Assembly (NCBI GenBank): GCA_050247895.1
Contig: JBFWTJ010000134.1
Location: 1 to 10,051, forward strand
Source of the DNA: CAVPEW01 sp050247895
GTDB lineage: Bacteria > Actinomycetota > Acidimicrobiia > Acidimicrobiales > VFJN01
Direction: 5' to 3'
DNA: 10,051 bases
Shown here: piece by piece, positions 1 to 5,958 of the stretch
Layout: every line of letters begins with the position of its first letter
Numbering within the stretch: the first letter of the stretch is position 1
Notes under the pieces: generated by a model
What the model was told of the DNA's origin: nothing
What the model saw: the letters and a program-made list of their open reading frames with translations, nothing else
The model's database searches: none
Position numbers and translations under genes: made by a program

Positions 1-1
1 G

Positions 2-13
2 CTGGGTCGGTGA
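2..13 (+). CDS. C-terminal tail of an upstream gene (partial)
   Basis: Only four codons are visible, reading Leu-Gly-Arg-stop. The TGA at 11-13 overlaps the GTG start of the next gene at 10-12 in a GTGA junction, the usual sign of translational coupling in GC-rich actinobacteria. The body lies outside the window, so no function can be read. By family knowledge, HMG-CoA lyase genes often follow acyl-CoA carboxylase subunit genes; that would fit here but is inference only. Confidence 0.25.
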   Translation: MGR

Positions 14-924
14 CCGGTCTCCCCGCGCTGCCGCCCGAGGTGGTGGTGCGCGACGTCGGGCCCCGTGACGGGCTCCAGCCCGAGGCACCGGTGGCACCCC
101 AGGACCGGGTCCGACTGGTCGAGGCGCTGGTCGCGGCAGGGGTGCGCGAGGTGGAGGTGGCGGCGTTCGTGTCGCCGAGGGCGGTGCCGGCGATGGCCGG
201 CGCGGCCGAGGTGCTGGCCGGGGTGCCCCGGGGGCCTGGGGTCCGCTACGCCGCGCTGGTCCCGAACCTGCGGGGGGCCGAACTGGCCCTGGCCGCAGGG
301 GTCGACGTGCTCACGGTGACGATCTCGATCAGCGAGGCGTACAACCGGCGCAACGTCGGGATGTCGACCGCGGAGAGCGAGGCGGTGATCGCCGCGGTGT
401 GCGCCCTGGCCGGCGACGAGGTCCCGGTCGACGCGGTGGTGTCGTGCGCGTTCGGGTCGCCCTACGAGGGCGAGGTCGCCCCGACCGCGGTGGCGGCGCT
501 GGCCGGGCGCCTGCGGGCCGCCGGTTGCGCCGCGGTCACCCTGGCCGACACGACGGGGATGGCCACCCCCCGGCGGGTGGAGGAGGTCGTGGCCGCGACC
601 GGCACCGACGTGGGCCTGCACCTGCACGACACCCGGGGCACGGCCCTGGTCAACGCCTACGCCGGCCTGGTGCTCGGCGTGCGCCGGTTCGACACCTCGG
701 TCGGGGGCCTGGGCGGCTCGCCGTTCGCCGCGGGGGCCACGGGGAACCTGGCCACCGAGGAGCTGGTGGCGCTGCTCGACGACCTGGGCGTGGCCACGGG
801 GATCGACGTGGAGGGCCTGGTCGACGCGGCGGCCCTGGCCGCCGAGCTGGTGAGGCGGCCGGTGCCGAGCCGGGTGGCGGTGGCCGGTCCGAGGACCCGC
901 CGGGCACCGGTGGGAGAGGGCTGA
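10..924 (+). CDS. HMG-CoA lyase family protein (DRE-TIM lyase), catalytic-loop Cys replaced by Ser
   Basis: A 304-aa TIM-barrel lyase of the usual family length. The family cleaves 3-hydroxy-3-methylglutaryl-CoA into acetoacetate and acetyl-CoA, the last step of leucine breakdown, in the cytoplasm. Visible marks are VGPRDGLQ at residues 16-23 (R19 and D20 are the catalytic Arg-Asp pair), the E49 region EVAAFVSPR, LADTTGMATP, the metal-binding LHLHD (H204, H206) and the glycine-rich loop GGLGGSPFAAGATGN near residues 232-246. In characterised lyases this loop reads GGLGGCP and its Cys is catalytic (Cys266 in human, Cys237 in Pseudomonas mevalonii as I recall). Here the codon at 718-720 is TCG, giving S237, 33 residues after H204 as expected. 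The other key residues are intact, so it may be a weak lyase or a paralogue for a different 3-hydroxyacyl-CoA. The GTG start overlaps the upstream stop (GTGA). The next gene begins 5 bases after the stop and is probably co-transcribed. Family call is sure; exact substrate is not. Confidence 0.88.
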   Translation: MTGLPALPPEVVVRDVGPRDGLQPEAPVAPQDRVRLVEALVAAGVREVEVAAFVSPRAVPAMAGAAEVLAGVPRGPGVRYAALVPNLRGAELALAAGVDVLTVTISISEAYNRRNVGMSTAESEAVIAAVCALAGDEVPVDAVVSCAFGSPYEGEVAPTAVAALAGRLRAAGCAAVTLADTTGMATPRRVEEVVAATGTDVGLHLHDTRGTALVNAYAGLVLGVRRFDTSVGGLGGSPFAAGATGNLATEELVALLDDLGVATGIDVEGLVDAAALAAELVRRPVPSRVAVAGPRTRRAPVGEG

Positions 925-929
925 CCGGC

Positions 930-1163
930 ATGCCCTGGTGCGAGGGCTGCGAGCGGTTCTACAACCCCAACAGCCTGAACCCCGACGGCACGTGCCGGGC
1001 CTGCGGGCGCCAGGTGGGGGAGGCCCGGCCCGAGGAGGAGGCTGCCGCGGCACGGGCCCAGGCCAGGGCGCCGTGGCACTTCAAGCTCCTGGTCGGGGCG
1101 ACCGCGGTGTACCTGGGTTGGCGCCTGGTCCAGGGCGTGGAGTGGGTCATCCACCACGTCTGA
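930..1163 (+). CDS. zinc-ribbon and single-helix membrane microprotein (77 aa), unknown function
   Basis: A small protein with a CxxC pair at C4/C7 and a second at C22/C25, a typical four-cysteine zinc ribbon. A Glu/Ala-rich linker (residues 31-47) and one hydrophobic helix (about 52-74, KLLVGATAVYLGW onward) ending in HHV follow. The likely layout is a cytoplasmic zinc knuckle anchored by a C-terminal membrane helix. The ATG at 930 is preceded by a strong ribosome site, GGGAGAGGG at 912-920, nine bases upstream and inside the end of the lyase gene, so it is probably translated from the lyase mRNA. Codon use matches the neighbours. I do not recognise a named family. Similar small zinc-ribbon membrane proteins occur in actinobacteria, and a quality-control or scaffold role is speculation. 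That it is a real gene is supported by the tight spacing, the ribosome site and the paired cysteines. Confidence 0.75.
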   Translation: MPWCEGCERFYNPNSLNPDGTCRACGRQVGEARPEEEAAAARAQARAPWHFKLLVGATAVYLGWRLVQGVEWVIHHV

Positions 1164-1193
1164 GCCGAGTCTGGCGGCGGTGCGACCGTCGGC

Positions 1194-1199
1194 TAGTGT
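1194..1199 (+). promoter_or_regulatory. probable -10 element of the tRNA-Pro gene
   Basis: TAGTGT matches the actinobacterial TAnnnT -10 pattern and ends 12 bases before the mature tRNA 5' end, leaving room for a short leader. No convincing -35 hexamer is seen at 16-18 bases upstream (the region reads tctggcgg). Confidence 0.35.
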
Positions 1200-1211
1200 C
1201 AGACCTCCACC

Positions 1212-1286
1212 CGGGCCGTGGCGCAGTTTGGTTAGCGCGCTTGACTGGGGGTCAAGAGGTCGGGAGTTCGAATCTCCCCGGCCCGA
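1212..1286 (+). tRNA. tRNA-Pro (anticodon GGG)
   Basis: A complete cloverleaf can be folded by eye. The acceptor stem is 1212-1218 with 1279-1285, all seven pairs. The D stem is GCGC/GCGC (1221-1224 with 1235-1238), and its loop contains GG. The anticodon stem is CTTGA/TCAAG with loop CTGGGGG at 1245-1251, so the anticodon at 1247-1249 is GGG and reads proline codon CCC. The variable loop is 5 bases. The T stem is GGGAG/CTCCC with loop TTCGAAT at 1267-1273. The discriminator is A1286. CCA is not encoded (cgg follows), so it must be added after transcription. A strong hairpin lies just downstream. Confidence 0.95.
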
Positions 1287-1291
1287 CGGGT

Positions 1292-1337
1292 GTGAAGAGG
1301 CCTCTGCCCACGGCGACGTGGTCGAGGCCTCTTGCAC
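1292..1337. terminator. nested hairpin, likely bidirectional terminator between tRNA-Pro and glsB
   Basis: AAGAGGCCTC at 1295-1304 pairs perfectly with GAGGCCTCTT at 1324-1333. The stem extends by three more pairs (GTG 1292-1294 with CAC 1335-1337) across one bulged G. Inside sits a second stem, CCACG/CGTGG (1308-1312 with 1317-1321), closed by a GCGA tetraloop of the GNRA type. It lies 6 bases past the tRNA and 12 bases past the stop of the convergent gene, so it can end transcription from both sides. No long U tract follows, as is usual in high-GC actinobacteria. Terminator function is inferred from position. Confidence 0.55.
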
Positions 1338-1348
1338 GTCCCGGCGGG

Positions 1349-1621
1349 TCAGGCCCGGGAGGTTCGCCGGGTGGCCCGGTAGACGAGCAGGGCGATCACG
1401 GCGCCGACGATCGAGCCGATGATCCCCGATGCCTGGAGCGCGCCTTCGTCCAGGTCCTTCCCGAAGATGGCCCAGCCGACGAAGCCGCCGATGAACGACC
1501 CGACGATGCCCAGCACCAGGGTCTGGCCCACCGACATGGCATCGTCGCCGGGAACCAGTGCCCGGGCCGCGAACCCTGCGATGAGACCGACCACCACCAG
1601 GGAGATGAGGAATCCGATCAC
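1349..1621 (-). CDS. GlsB/YeaQ/YmgE family stress-response membrane protein
   Basis: A 90-aa very hydrophobic protein of the family also labelled 'transglycosylase-associated' (PF04226). It has three predicted membrane helices (about residues 3-21, 33-53 and 64-81). The middle one carries the family's glycine pattern GIVGSFIGGFVGW (38-50), after the conserved LVPGDD loop at 22-27. Family members are induced under stress in several bacteria, but their molecular activity is unknown, and the name does not imply an enzyme. The start is GTG at 1621 with a good ribosome site (AGAAGGGGG) a few bases upstream. The upstream region holds a SigF/SigB-like promoter, which fits a general-stress gene. It converges on the tRNA gene and diverges from the first propeller gene. 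Length and topology are complete for the family. Confidence 0.88.
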   Translation of the reverse strand: MIGFLISLVVVGLIAGFAARALVPGDDAMSVGQTLVLGIVGSFIGGFVGWAIFGKDLDEGALQASGIIGSIVGAVIALLVYRATRRTSRA

Positions 1622-1662
1622 GCCCGCCCCCTTCTGTCACTCGACCGACAGGCGCCGTTCAC

Positions 1663-1690
1663 CTACCCGTCGGCCGACTCCTTCGAAACC
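1663..1690 (-). promoter_or_regulatory. SigF/SigB-like stress promoter of the glsB-type gene
   Basis: On the minus strand GGTTT (1690-1686) is followed by 17 bases and then GGGTAG (1668-1663). This closely resembles the actinobacterial SigF promoter form (GGTTT, 15-17 bases, GGGTA) and the related Bacillus SigB form. The predicted start of transcription is near 1655, leaving a leader of roughly 34 bases with the ribosome site. The match is by eye, but both halves and the spacing agree and the gene downstream is of a stress family. Confidence 0.5.
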
Positions 1691-1790
1691 ACGTGGGCGG
1701 TCGTGGTCCTACGCCGGCCGGGTGGGCGTCGGTCACCTGGCGCCGGGGGCAGGACGTCCGACGTCGGGCTCGTCCGCGCCATCGGCGGGT

Positions 1791-1827
1791 TATGGTGTCG
1801 CGGGGACGAGCGAAGGGGCCGGGCGGC
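1791..1827 (+). promoter_or_regulatory. probable -10 element and ribosome site of propeller gene 1
   Basis: TATGGT at 1791-1796 fits the -10 pattern. The stretch GAGCGAAGGGG at 1808-1818 supplies the ribosome site 9 bases before GTG 1828. The same arrangement, with GAGCGAAGGG and a TAnnnT element at nearly the same distance, precedes the second copy, so the control region was duplicated with the gene. No clear -35 is seen. Two abutting palindromes, GGACGTCC (1752-1759) and CGACGTCG (1759-1766), lie upstream. Confidence 0.4.
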
Positions 1828-2781
1828 GTGCGGTATCTCGGGCGATGGGCGGCGGTCGTGACCGCCGCAGCTGTGGCGTTGGCGGGCTTGGCGGCGCCGG
1901 CAGGCGCGAGGACGCCACCGATGCCCCGCTTCGACCCCGATGGGGACGGCATCGGTGACCTCGCGGTCGCCCGGCCGTGGGCCGGCGACCTGTTGATCAC
2001 CCACTGGCTCCAGAGCCGTCGAGGGCCGAGCAGCGTCGAGCACGGCCCCGTCTTCGGTTCGTATCCCCTCACGGGGGATTGGGACGGCAACGGCACGACC
2101 GACCATGCCTTCTGGCTCGCGGACGAGGGCCAGCTCTACGTGGGCCTGGGGATCCCGAGCCCGTTCGGCCCACCATGGGGGCAGCTGGGCGACGACCCGA
2201 GCGTGATCGCCGACTACGACGGGGACGGCAGGACCGACTTCGCCGTCTACCGCGCCGGAGCTCCGAGCACCTGGTTCGTCCACGGGAGCCGTGGCGCCGA
2301 TCAGGTCGTGCAGTGGGGCGAGTCGGGGGACTACCCGGTGCCGGGCGACTACGACGGCGACGGAAGGGCGGACATCGCCGTGGCGCGCCCGGGGGCAGAC
2401 GGCACGCTCTACTTCTTCATCCGCCCGAGCAGCGGCGGCTTCAGGCTCGTGAACTTCGGGGACGCCACCGACTTCATCGTGCCGGGCGACTTCGACGGCG
2501 ACGGTCGCAGCGACATCACCGTCACTCGGGACATCGGCGGGATCCTGACCTGGTTCGTGCTCCGCAGCACCGGCGGCATGTCGGTCCACCAGTTCGGGAA
2601 CTCGGCCACCGACTACGAGGTGCCCGAGGACTACGACGGTGACGGCCGGACCGACGTCGCGGTGTGGCGGGAGCAGAGCCCGGGGACGTTCTTCATCCTC
2701 CAGAGCTCGAACGGGCAGATGCGCACCCACGCGTGGGGCGAGCCGGGCGACTACCCGTTGGCCAACCTCTACGTTCGGTAG
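1828..2781 (+). CDS. secreted FG-GAP/VCBS six-blade beta-propeller protein, copy 1
   Basis: A 317-aa protein starting at GTG 1828. This start is chosen over longer ones because the ribosome site and N-terminus match the paralogue, and it gives a clean signal peptide: basic start RYLGR, hydrophobic core to about residue 23, cleavage likely after APAGA at 27. Six calcium-loop motifs of the type DxDGDGxxD follow at residues 36, 84, 129, 174, 221 and 268, spaced 45-48 residues apart. Each is followed by an FAVYR/IAVAR strand and a WFVxxS strand, the FG-GAP/VCBS pattern. The C-terminus (WGEPGDYPLANLYVR) stops where the next blade's calcium loop would come, so the N-terminal half-blade probably closes the ring: six blades. 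There is no LPxTG or anchor helix, so release outside the cell is likely. Ligand and function are unknown; such propellers bind proteins or sugars. It is 3 residues longer than copy 2, near residues 107-113. Confidence 0.85.
   Translation: MRYLGRWAAVVTAAAVALAGLAAPAGARTPPMPRFDPDGDGIGDLAVARPWAGDLLITHWLQSRRGPSSVEHGPVFGSYPLTGDWDGNGTTDHAFWLADEGQLYVGLGIPSPFGPPWGQLGDDPSVIADYDGDGRTDFAVYRAGAPSTWFVHGSRGADQVVQWGESGDYPVPGDYDGDGRADIAVARPGADGTLYFFIRPSSGGFRLVNFGDATDFIVPGDFDGDGRSDITVTRDIGGILTWFVLRSTGGMSVHQFGNSATDYEVPEDYDGDGRTDVAVWREQSPGTFFILQSSNGQMRTHAWGEPGDYPLANLYVR
2562..2756 (+). repeat. homogenised 195-bp block, first copy
   Basis: This segment matches 3625-3819 with only three mismatches (2614, 2646 and 2649). 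It includes a perfect run of 107 bp at 2650-2756. It covers the last blade and C-terminus of the propeller gene. The 5' parts of the two genes are far more different (see the finding). Confidence 0.9.
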
Positions 2782-2783
2782 GG

Positions 2784-2817
2784 GGCCGGCACCGCCCCGT
2801 CGGGTCGTGCACCGGCC
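2784..2817 (+). terminator. possible terminator hairpin after propeller gene 1
   Basis: GGCCGG at 2784-2789 pairs with CCGGCC at 2812-2817. The stem can extend by CAC/GTG across a small bulge, leaving a loop of about 14 bases. It begins 3 bases after the stop codon. There is no U tract, so function is uncertain; read-through into copy 2 is possible. Confidence 0.3.
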
Positions 2818-2860
2818 GCGGTGGCGCGCTCGCGGCGTCCGCTTCGCGGTGGTCGCCCGG

Positions 2861-2899
2861 TAGCGTCTCGTCCGGGGAACGAGCGAAGGGACGAGCGGC
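2861..2899 (+). promoter_or_regulatory. probable -10 element and ribosome site of propeller gene 2
   Basis: TAGCGT at 2861-2866 fits the TAnnnT -10 pattern. GAACGAGCGAAGGGA follows at 2877-2891 and provides the ribosome site 8 bases before GTG 2900. It aligns with the upstream region of copy 1, which suggests the duplicated unit carried its own promoter. No clear -35 is visible. Confidence 0.4.
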
Positions 2900-3844
2900 G
2901 TGCGGAACCTCCGACGTTCGGTCGCGATCGTGATGGGCGTGGTGTCGATGTCGGTCGGCGCGGCGGTCCCGGCGGGTGCGGGGACGCCGCCGATGCCGCG
3001 CTTCGACCTCGACGGCGACGGGATCGGCGACCTCGCCGTCACCCGGCCGGGTGCCGGCGACCTCCTGGTCACCCACTGGTCCCGGAGCCGCAGGGGACCG
3101 GCCTCCTTCGAGCACGGGCCCCAGCTCGGCTCGTACCCCCTCACCGGCGACTGGGACGGGGACGGGAGGACCGAGCAGGCCTTCTGGGTCGCGGACGAGG
3201 GCCAGCTCCACGTCGGTCAGGATCCCTTCGGCCCGCGGTGGGGCCGGCTCGGGGACGATCCGAACGTGATCGCGGACTACGACGGGGACGGCAGGACCGA
3301 CTTCGCCGTCTACCGCCCGGGATCTCCCAGCACCTGGTTCGTCCACGGCAGCACCGGCTCGGACCAGGTGGTGCAGTGGGGCGAGGCCGGAGACCGCCCG
3401 GTGCCGGGCGATTACGACGGCGACGGGAAGGCCGACATCGCGGTGGCCTGGGCCGGGACGGACGGGACGCTCTACTTCTTCATCCGCCCGAGCAGCGGCG
3501 GCTTCGAGTTCGTGAACTTCGGGGACGCCACCGACGCCGTCGTGCCGGGCGACTTCGACGGCGACGGCGTCACCGACATCGCGGTGACCCGCGACGTGGG
3601 CGGGATCCTGACCTGGTTCGTGCGCCGCAGCACCGGCGGCATGTCGGTCCACCAGTTCGGGAACTCGGCCACCGACCACGAGGTGCCCGAGGACTACGAC
3701 GGTGACGGTCGCACCGACGTCGCGGTGTGGCGGGAGCAGAGCCCGGGGACGTTCTTCATCCTCCAGAGCTCGAACGGGCAGATGCGCACCCACGCGTGGG
3801 GCGAGCCGGGCGACTACCCATCGGCCCACCTGTACGTGCGCTAG
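2900..3844 (+). CDS. secreted FG-GAP/VCBS six-blade beta-propeller protein, copy 2
   Basis: A 314-aa paralogue of the preceding gene, in the same order and orientation, 118 bp downstream. It starts at GTG 2900 with a signal peptide (RNLRR, hydrophobic VAIVMGVVSMSVGAA, likely cleavage around PAGAG) and then the shared PPMPRFD start of the mature protein. All six DxDGDG calcium loops are kept: DLDGDGIGD, DWDGDGRTE, DYDGDGRTD, DYDGDGKAD, DFDGDGVTD and DYDGDGRTD. The signal peptide and first two blades differ clearly from copy 1, while the last blade is identical apart from a few residues. A GC-rich hairpin follows the stop. No enzyme motif or wall anchor is seen. The pair probably makes two similar extracellular calcium-stabilised scaffolds. 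A stronger functional call is not supported. Confidence 0.85.
   Translation: MRNLRRSVAIVMGVVSMSVGAAVPAGAGTPPMPRFDLDGDGIGDLAVTRPGAGDLLVTHWSRSRRGPASFEHGPQLGSYPLTGDWDGDGRTEQAFWVADEGQLHVGQDPFGPRWGRLGDDPNVIADYDGDGRTDFAVYRPGSPSTWFVHGSTGSDQVVQWGEAGDRPVPGDYDGDGKADIAVAWAGTDGTLYFFIRPSSGGFEFVNFGDATDAVVPGDFDGDGVTDIAVTRDVGGILTWFVRRSTGGMSVHQFGNSATDHEVPEDYDGDGRTDVAVWREQSPGTFFILQSSNGQMRTHAWGEPGDYPSAHLYVR
3625..3819 (+). repeat. homogenised 195-bp block, second copy
   Basis: The partner of 2562-2756, with three mismatches in 195 bp, offset 1063 bp. It codes for the last blade and C-terminus of propeller copy 2. Confidence 0.9.
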
Positions 3845-3846
3845 GA

Positions 3847-3869
3847 GCCGCCGGCGGTCAACCGGCGGC
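3847..3869. terminator. hairpin between convergent propeller 2 and hydrolase genes
   Basis: GCCGCCGG at 3847-3854 pairs perfectly with CCGGCGGC at 3862-3869 around a 7-base loop. It starts 3 bases after the propeller stop and overlaps the last codons of the hydrolase on the other strand. Its place between convergent genes suggests a shared terminator. There is no U tract. Confidence 0.45.
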
Positions 3870-4703
3870 GAAGAGCTGTCGCCGTTCGATCCAGTCGTAC
3901 ACGGCGGCGCCGAGCGCGGCCCGGTCCCGGCGGTAGTAGTGGTTCTCGCCCTCCAGGACGACGAGCTCGGCGTCCCGGGCCGCGCCGAGGGCCAGCTCGG
4001 CCTCCCGCAGGTACGCGTCGGGCTCCCGCCCACCGACGACCACCAGCGTGGGCACGTCGAGGTGCGGCAGGTGGGGGAGCACCCGGGAGGAGGACTCCGG
4101 CGCCCAGATCGACATGACCGTGGCCGCCTCCGCGATCACCGGCATCCGGCCCCCGGGTCGCAGGAGCACGAGCCGGTCGGGATCCCCTTCGGCTACGGCC
4201 CGTCGTGCCGCGCTGAAGTGGTCCTCGAGGTCGCCGTCGACGAACAGGGCCGAGGTCTCCCACAGCGGTGGCGGGGGCGTGAGCAGCACCAGGCCCACGC
4301 AGCCGGGCGGGCGGGTCCGGGCCAGCCAGTAGGTGGCCCGGGTGCAGCCGTAGCTGTGGGCGACCACCACGTACCGGGACCCGCCTCGGGCCTCGAGGGC
4401 CTGCCGGGCGGCCTCCAGGTCGAGCGGGGCCAGCTCCAGCCGCTCGCGCATCAGCCCGATCGAGGGGGCGCCGTCGTCGGCGCCGCCCAGGTCGTGGCCC
4501 CGGCCGTTGAGCGTGAGGGCCAGGGCACCCCGCTCGGCGGCCTGGCGCACCAGCTCGAAGACCGGCGTGGCGTAGAAGTTGCCCCAGGCGCCGTGGACGC
4601 CGAGCACGGCGGGTCCGCCCGGCCTGCCGGCCAGGGCGCCGTGGAGCCGGACGCCGTCGCCGGTCTCCACCGAGACCAGCGTCACCTCCACGTCCTCGAT
4701 CAC
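3858..4703 (-). CDS. alpha/beta hydrolase
   Basis: A 281-aa single-domain alpha/beta-hydrolase fold protein without a signal peptide. Marks in order: HGAWGNFY at 37-44, the oxyanion-hole region after strand 3; NGRGHD at 66-71; the nucleophile elbow AHSYG at 115-119 with Ser117, where Ala replaces the first Gly of GxSxG as is common in lipase-like members; a likely acid D229 in VVVGGREPD; and the catalytic His255 in GENHYY. The triad is therefore complete. Substrate cannot be read; an esterase or amide hydrolase is likely. The start is GTG 4703, with GGAGG nine bases upstream. The gene lies 94 bp downstream of the ABC permease on the same strand and could be read from the same transcript, but the gap also allows its own promoter. 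It ends against propeller gene 2, sharing a hairpin. Confidence 0.82.
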   Translation of the reverse strand: MIEDVEVTLVSVETGDGVRLHGALAGRPGGPAVLGVHGAWGNFYATPVFELVRQAAERGALALTLNGRGHDLGGADDGAPSIGLMRERLELAPLDLEAARQALEARGGSRYVVVAHSYGCTRATYWLARTRPPGCVGLVLLTPPPPLWETSALFVDGDLEDHFSAARRAVAEGDPDRLVLLRPGGRMPVIAEAATVMSIWAPESSSRVLPHLPHLDVPTLVVVGGREPDAYLREAELALGAARDAELVVLEGENHYYRRDRAALGAAVYDWIERRQLFAAG

Positions 4704-4797
4704 CCGCTCGATCCTCCGTTCCCCGCGCCCACCCGGTCCACGCCGACCCGTCGGTCCCGAGGAGCCGGGGCCAGGCCGACCGGCCGCGGACCCGTGG

Positions 4798-5958
4798 TCA
4801 GCGGGGCGTGGTCGTCGACGAGCCTAGGACCTCGCGGAGCTTGAGCCGTCGGCCGGTCCGCACGATGGCCCGCCGGTAGACGACGGCCCCGATCCGAGCC
4901 ACCAGGACGACCGCGACCACCCCGAGCAGGAGCGAGGCGGCCATCTCGACCGGCGAGGAGACCCCCGCCGCGACCCGGGACGGCACGACCAGCGGCGAGC
5001 TGAACGGCACGTAGGCGAGCACCGTGGCCACGGGCCCGTCCGGGGCGCTCTGGGCGACCAGGTACGAGCCGATGAGGGCCATCGTGAACGGCGTGACCAC
5101 CGATCCGGCCTCCTCCTGGCGCTCGACCAGCGCGCCGAGGGCGCCGGCCACGATCAGGTAGAGGGCGATGCCGAGCAGGAACCAGGCCGCGCTGGCGGCC
5201 AGCGCTCCGGCGACCCCCTCGGGCAGGTCTCCGCCCACGAGCAGCTTGACCACCACGGGCGCGGCCGCCGCGCCGAGCGTGGCCATGCCGATCAGGCCGA
5301 CGCCGACCACCTTCCCGAACAGGAGGGGACCGGGGCGGACGATGGCCAGCAGGACCTCGCTGATCCGGTTGGACTTCTCGATGGCCACGCCGTTGGCCAC
5401 CTGGATCATGAGGGCCAGCAGGAGGATGTAGAGGGCGATCGACACGATCGCGGCGACCGCTCGGCGGTCGGACCGCTCCTCGTCCAGCTGGACCACCTCG
5501 GCGGCCCGCACGTCCATGGCCCGGGCGGCCTCCTGGGGGCTGAGGCCGGCCTCGACCAGCCGGTCGGCGAGCGCCCCGCCGGCCAGGGCCTGCTGGACCA
5601 GGGCGACCAGCTCGGCGTGCTCGCCGGCGGTCACCACGATCGTGGGCTGGGCACCGGCCTGCACGCCCACGTCGGCGTCGCCGTCCTCGACGGCCCGCCG
5701 GGCCGCGGCCAGGTCCTCGACCGAGGTGACCCGCAGCTCGTCGCCGAGGGACTCGACGACCGGCCCGAGCTGCGCCTCCAGCGGGCCGGGGTCGCCCACC
5801 ACCGCGACGTCGCGCCGGTCCGGCCCGCCGTCGATCAGCTCGGGGATGGTGACCGCCGCGGTGGAGCCCAGTGCCAGCACGGCCAGGACGATCCAGAAGC
5901 TCTTCCGCCGGGTGGCCTCCTTCAGCTCCCGGCCCACGACGAGCCACAGCTCCCTCAC
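4798..5958 (-). CDS. ABC-2/NatB-type transporter permease
   Basis: A 386-aa membrane protein. The layout is a cytoplasmic start with the typical RELKEATRRKSF (10-21), helix 1 (about 20-38), a large external domain (about 40-165), then a cluster of helices from about 168 to 360, and a basic tail. EKSNRISEVLL at 194-204, just after the second helix, is the hallmark of NatB/ABC-2 exporters. These work with a separate ATPase to push out ions, peptides, lipids or drugs; the substrate cannot be told from sequence. The start is GTG 5958, whose bases overlap the TGA of the ATPase gene (GTGA), so translation of the two is coupled and 1:1 production is likely. A much longer open frame reaching to 7047 is rejected as a start, because the preceding part is a shadow of the ATPase gene. 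Confidence 0.87.
   Translation of the reverse strand: MRELWLVVGRELKEATRRKSFWIVLAVLALGSTAAVTIPELIDGGPDRRDVAVVGDPGPLEAQLGPVVESLGDELRVTSVEDLAAARRAVEDGDADVGVQAGAQPTIVVTAGEHAELVALVQQALAGGALADRLVEAGLSPQEAARAMDVRAAEVVQLDEERSDRRAVAAIVSIALYILLLALMIQVANGVAIEKSNRISEVLLAIVRPGPLLFGKVVGVGLIGMATLGAAAAPVVVKLLVGGDLPEGVAGALAASAAWFLLGIALYLIVAGALGALVERQEEAGSVVTPFTMALIGSYLVAQSAPDGPVATVLAYVPFSSPLVVPSRVAAGVSSPVEMAASLLLGVVAVVLVARIGAVVYRRAIVRTGRRLKLREVLGSSTTTPR

Noticed and set aside
1349..1621. A cell-wall transglycosylase
   Set aside because: The family label 'transglycosylase-associated' is historical; the protein is three membrane helices with no catalytic domain.
1663..3144. Minus-strand open frame of about 493 codons across the propeller genes, with another at 2693-4033
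   Set aside because: Both mirror the repeated propeller sequence, so their internal repeats are inherited. The plus frames have signal peptides, calcium loops and ribosome sites; these do not.
1918..3844. Regularly spaced repeats that could suggest a CRISPR or minisatellite array
   Set aside because: The period (about 135-144 bp) is a multiple of three, lies inside open frames and codes for DxDGDG calcium loops, so it is a protein repeat.
4743..4754. CCGAC-CC-GTCGG inverted repeat as a terminator after the ABC permease
   Set aside because: The loop would be only 2 bases (4 if one pair opens), and such short GC dyads are expected by chance at this base composition.
4700..5947. A long minus-strand open frame of about 415 codons
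   Set aside because: It is out of frame with the ABC permease in the same place and translates to Arg/Gly/Pro-rich low-complexity sequence, typical of shadow frames in GC-rich DNA. The permease frame carries clear helices and motifs.
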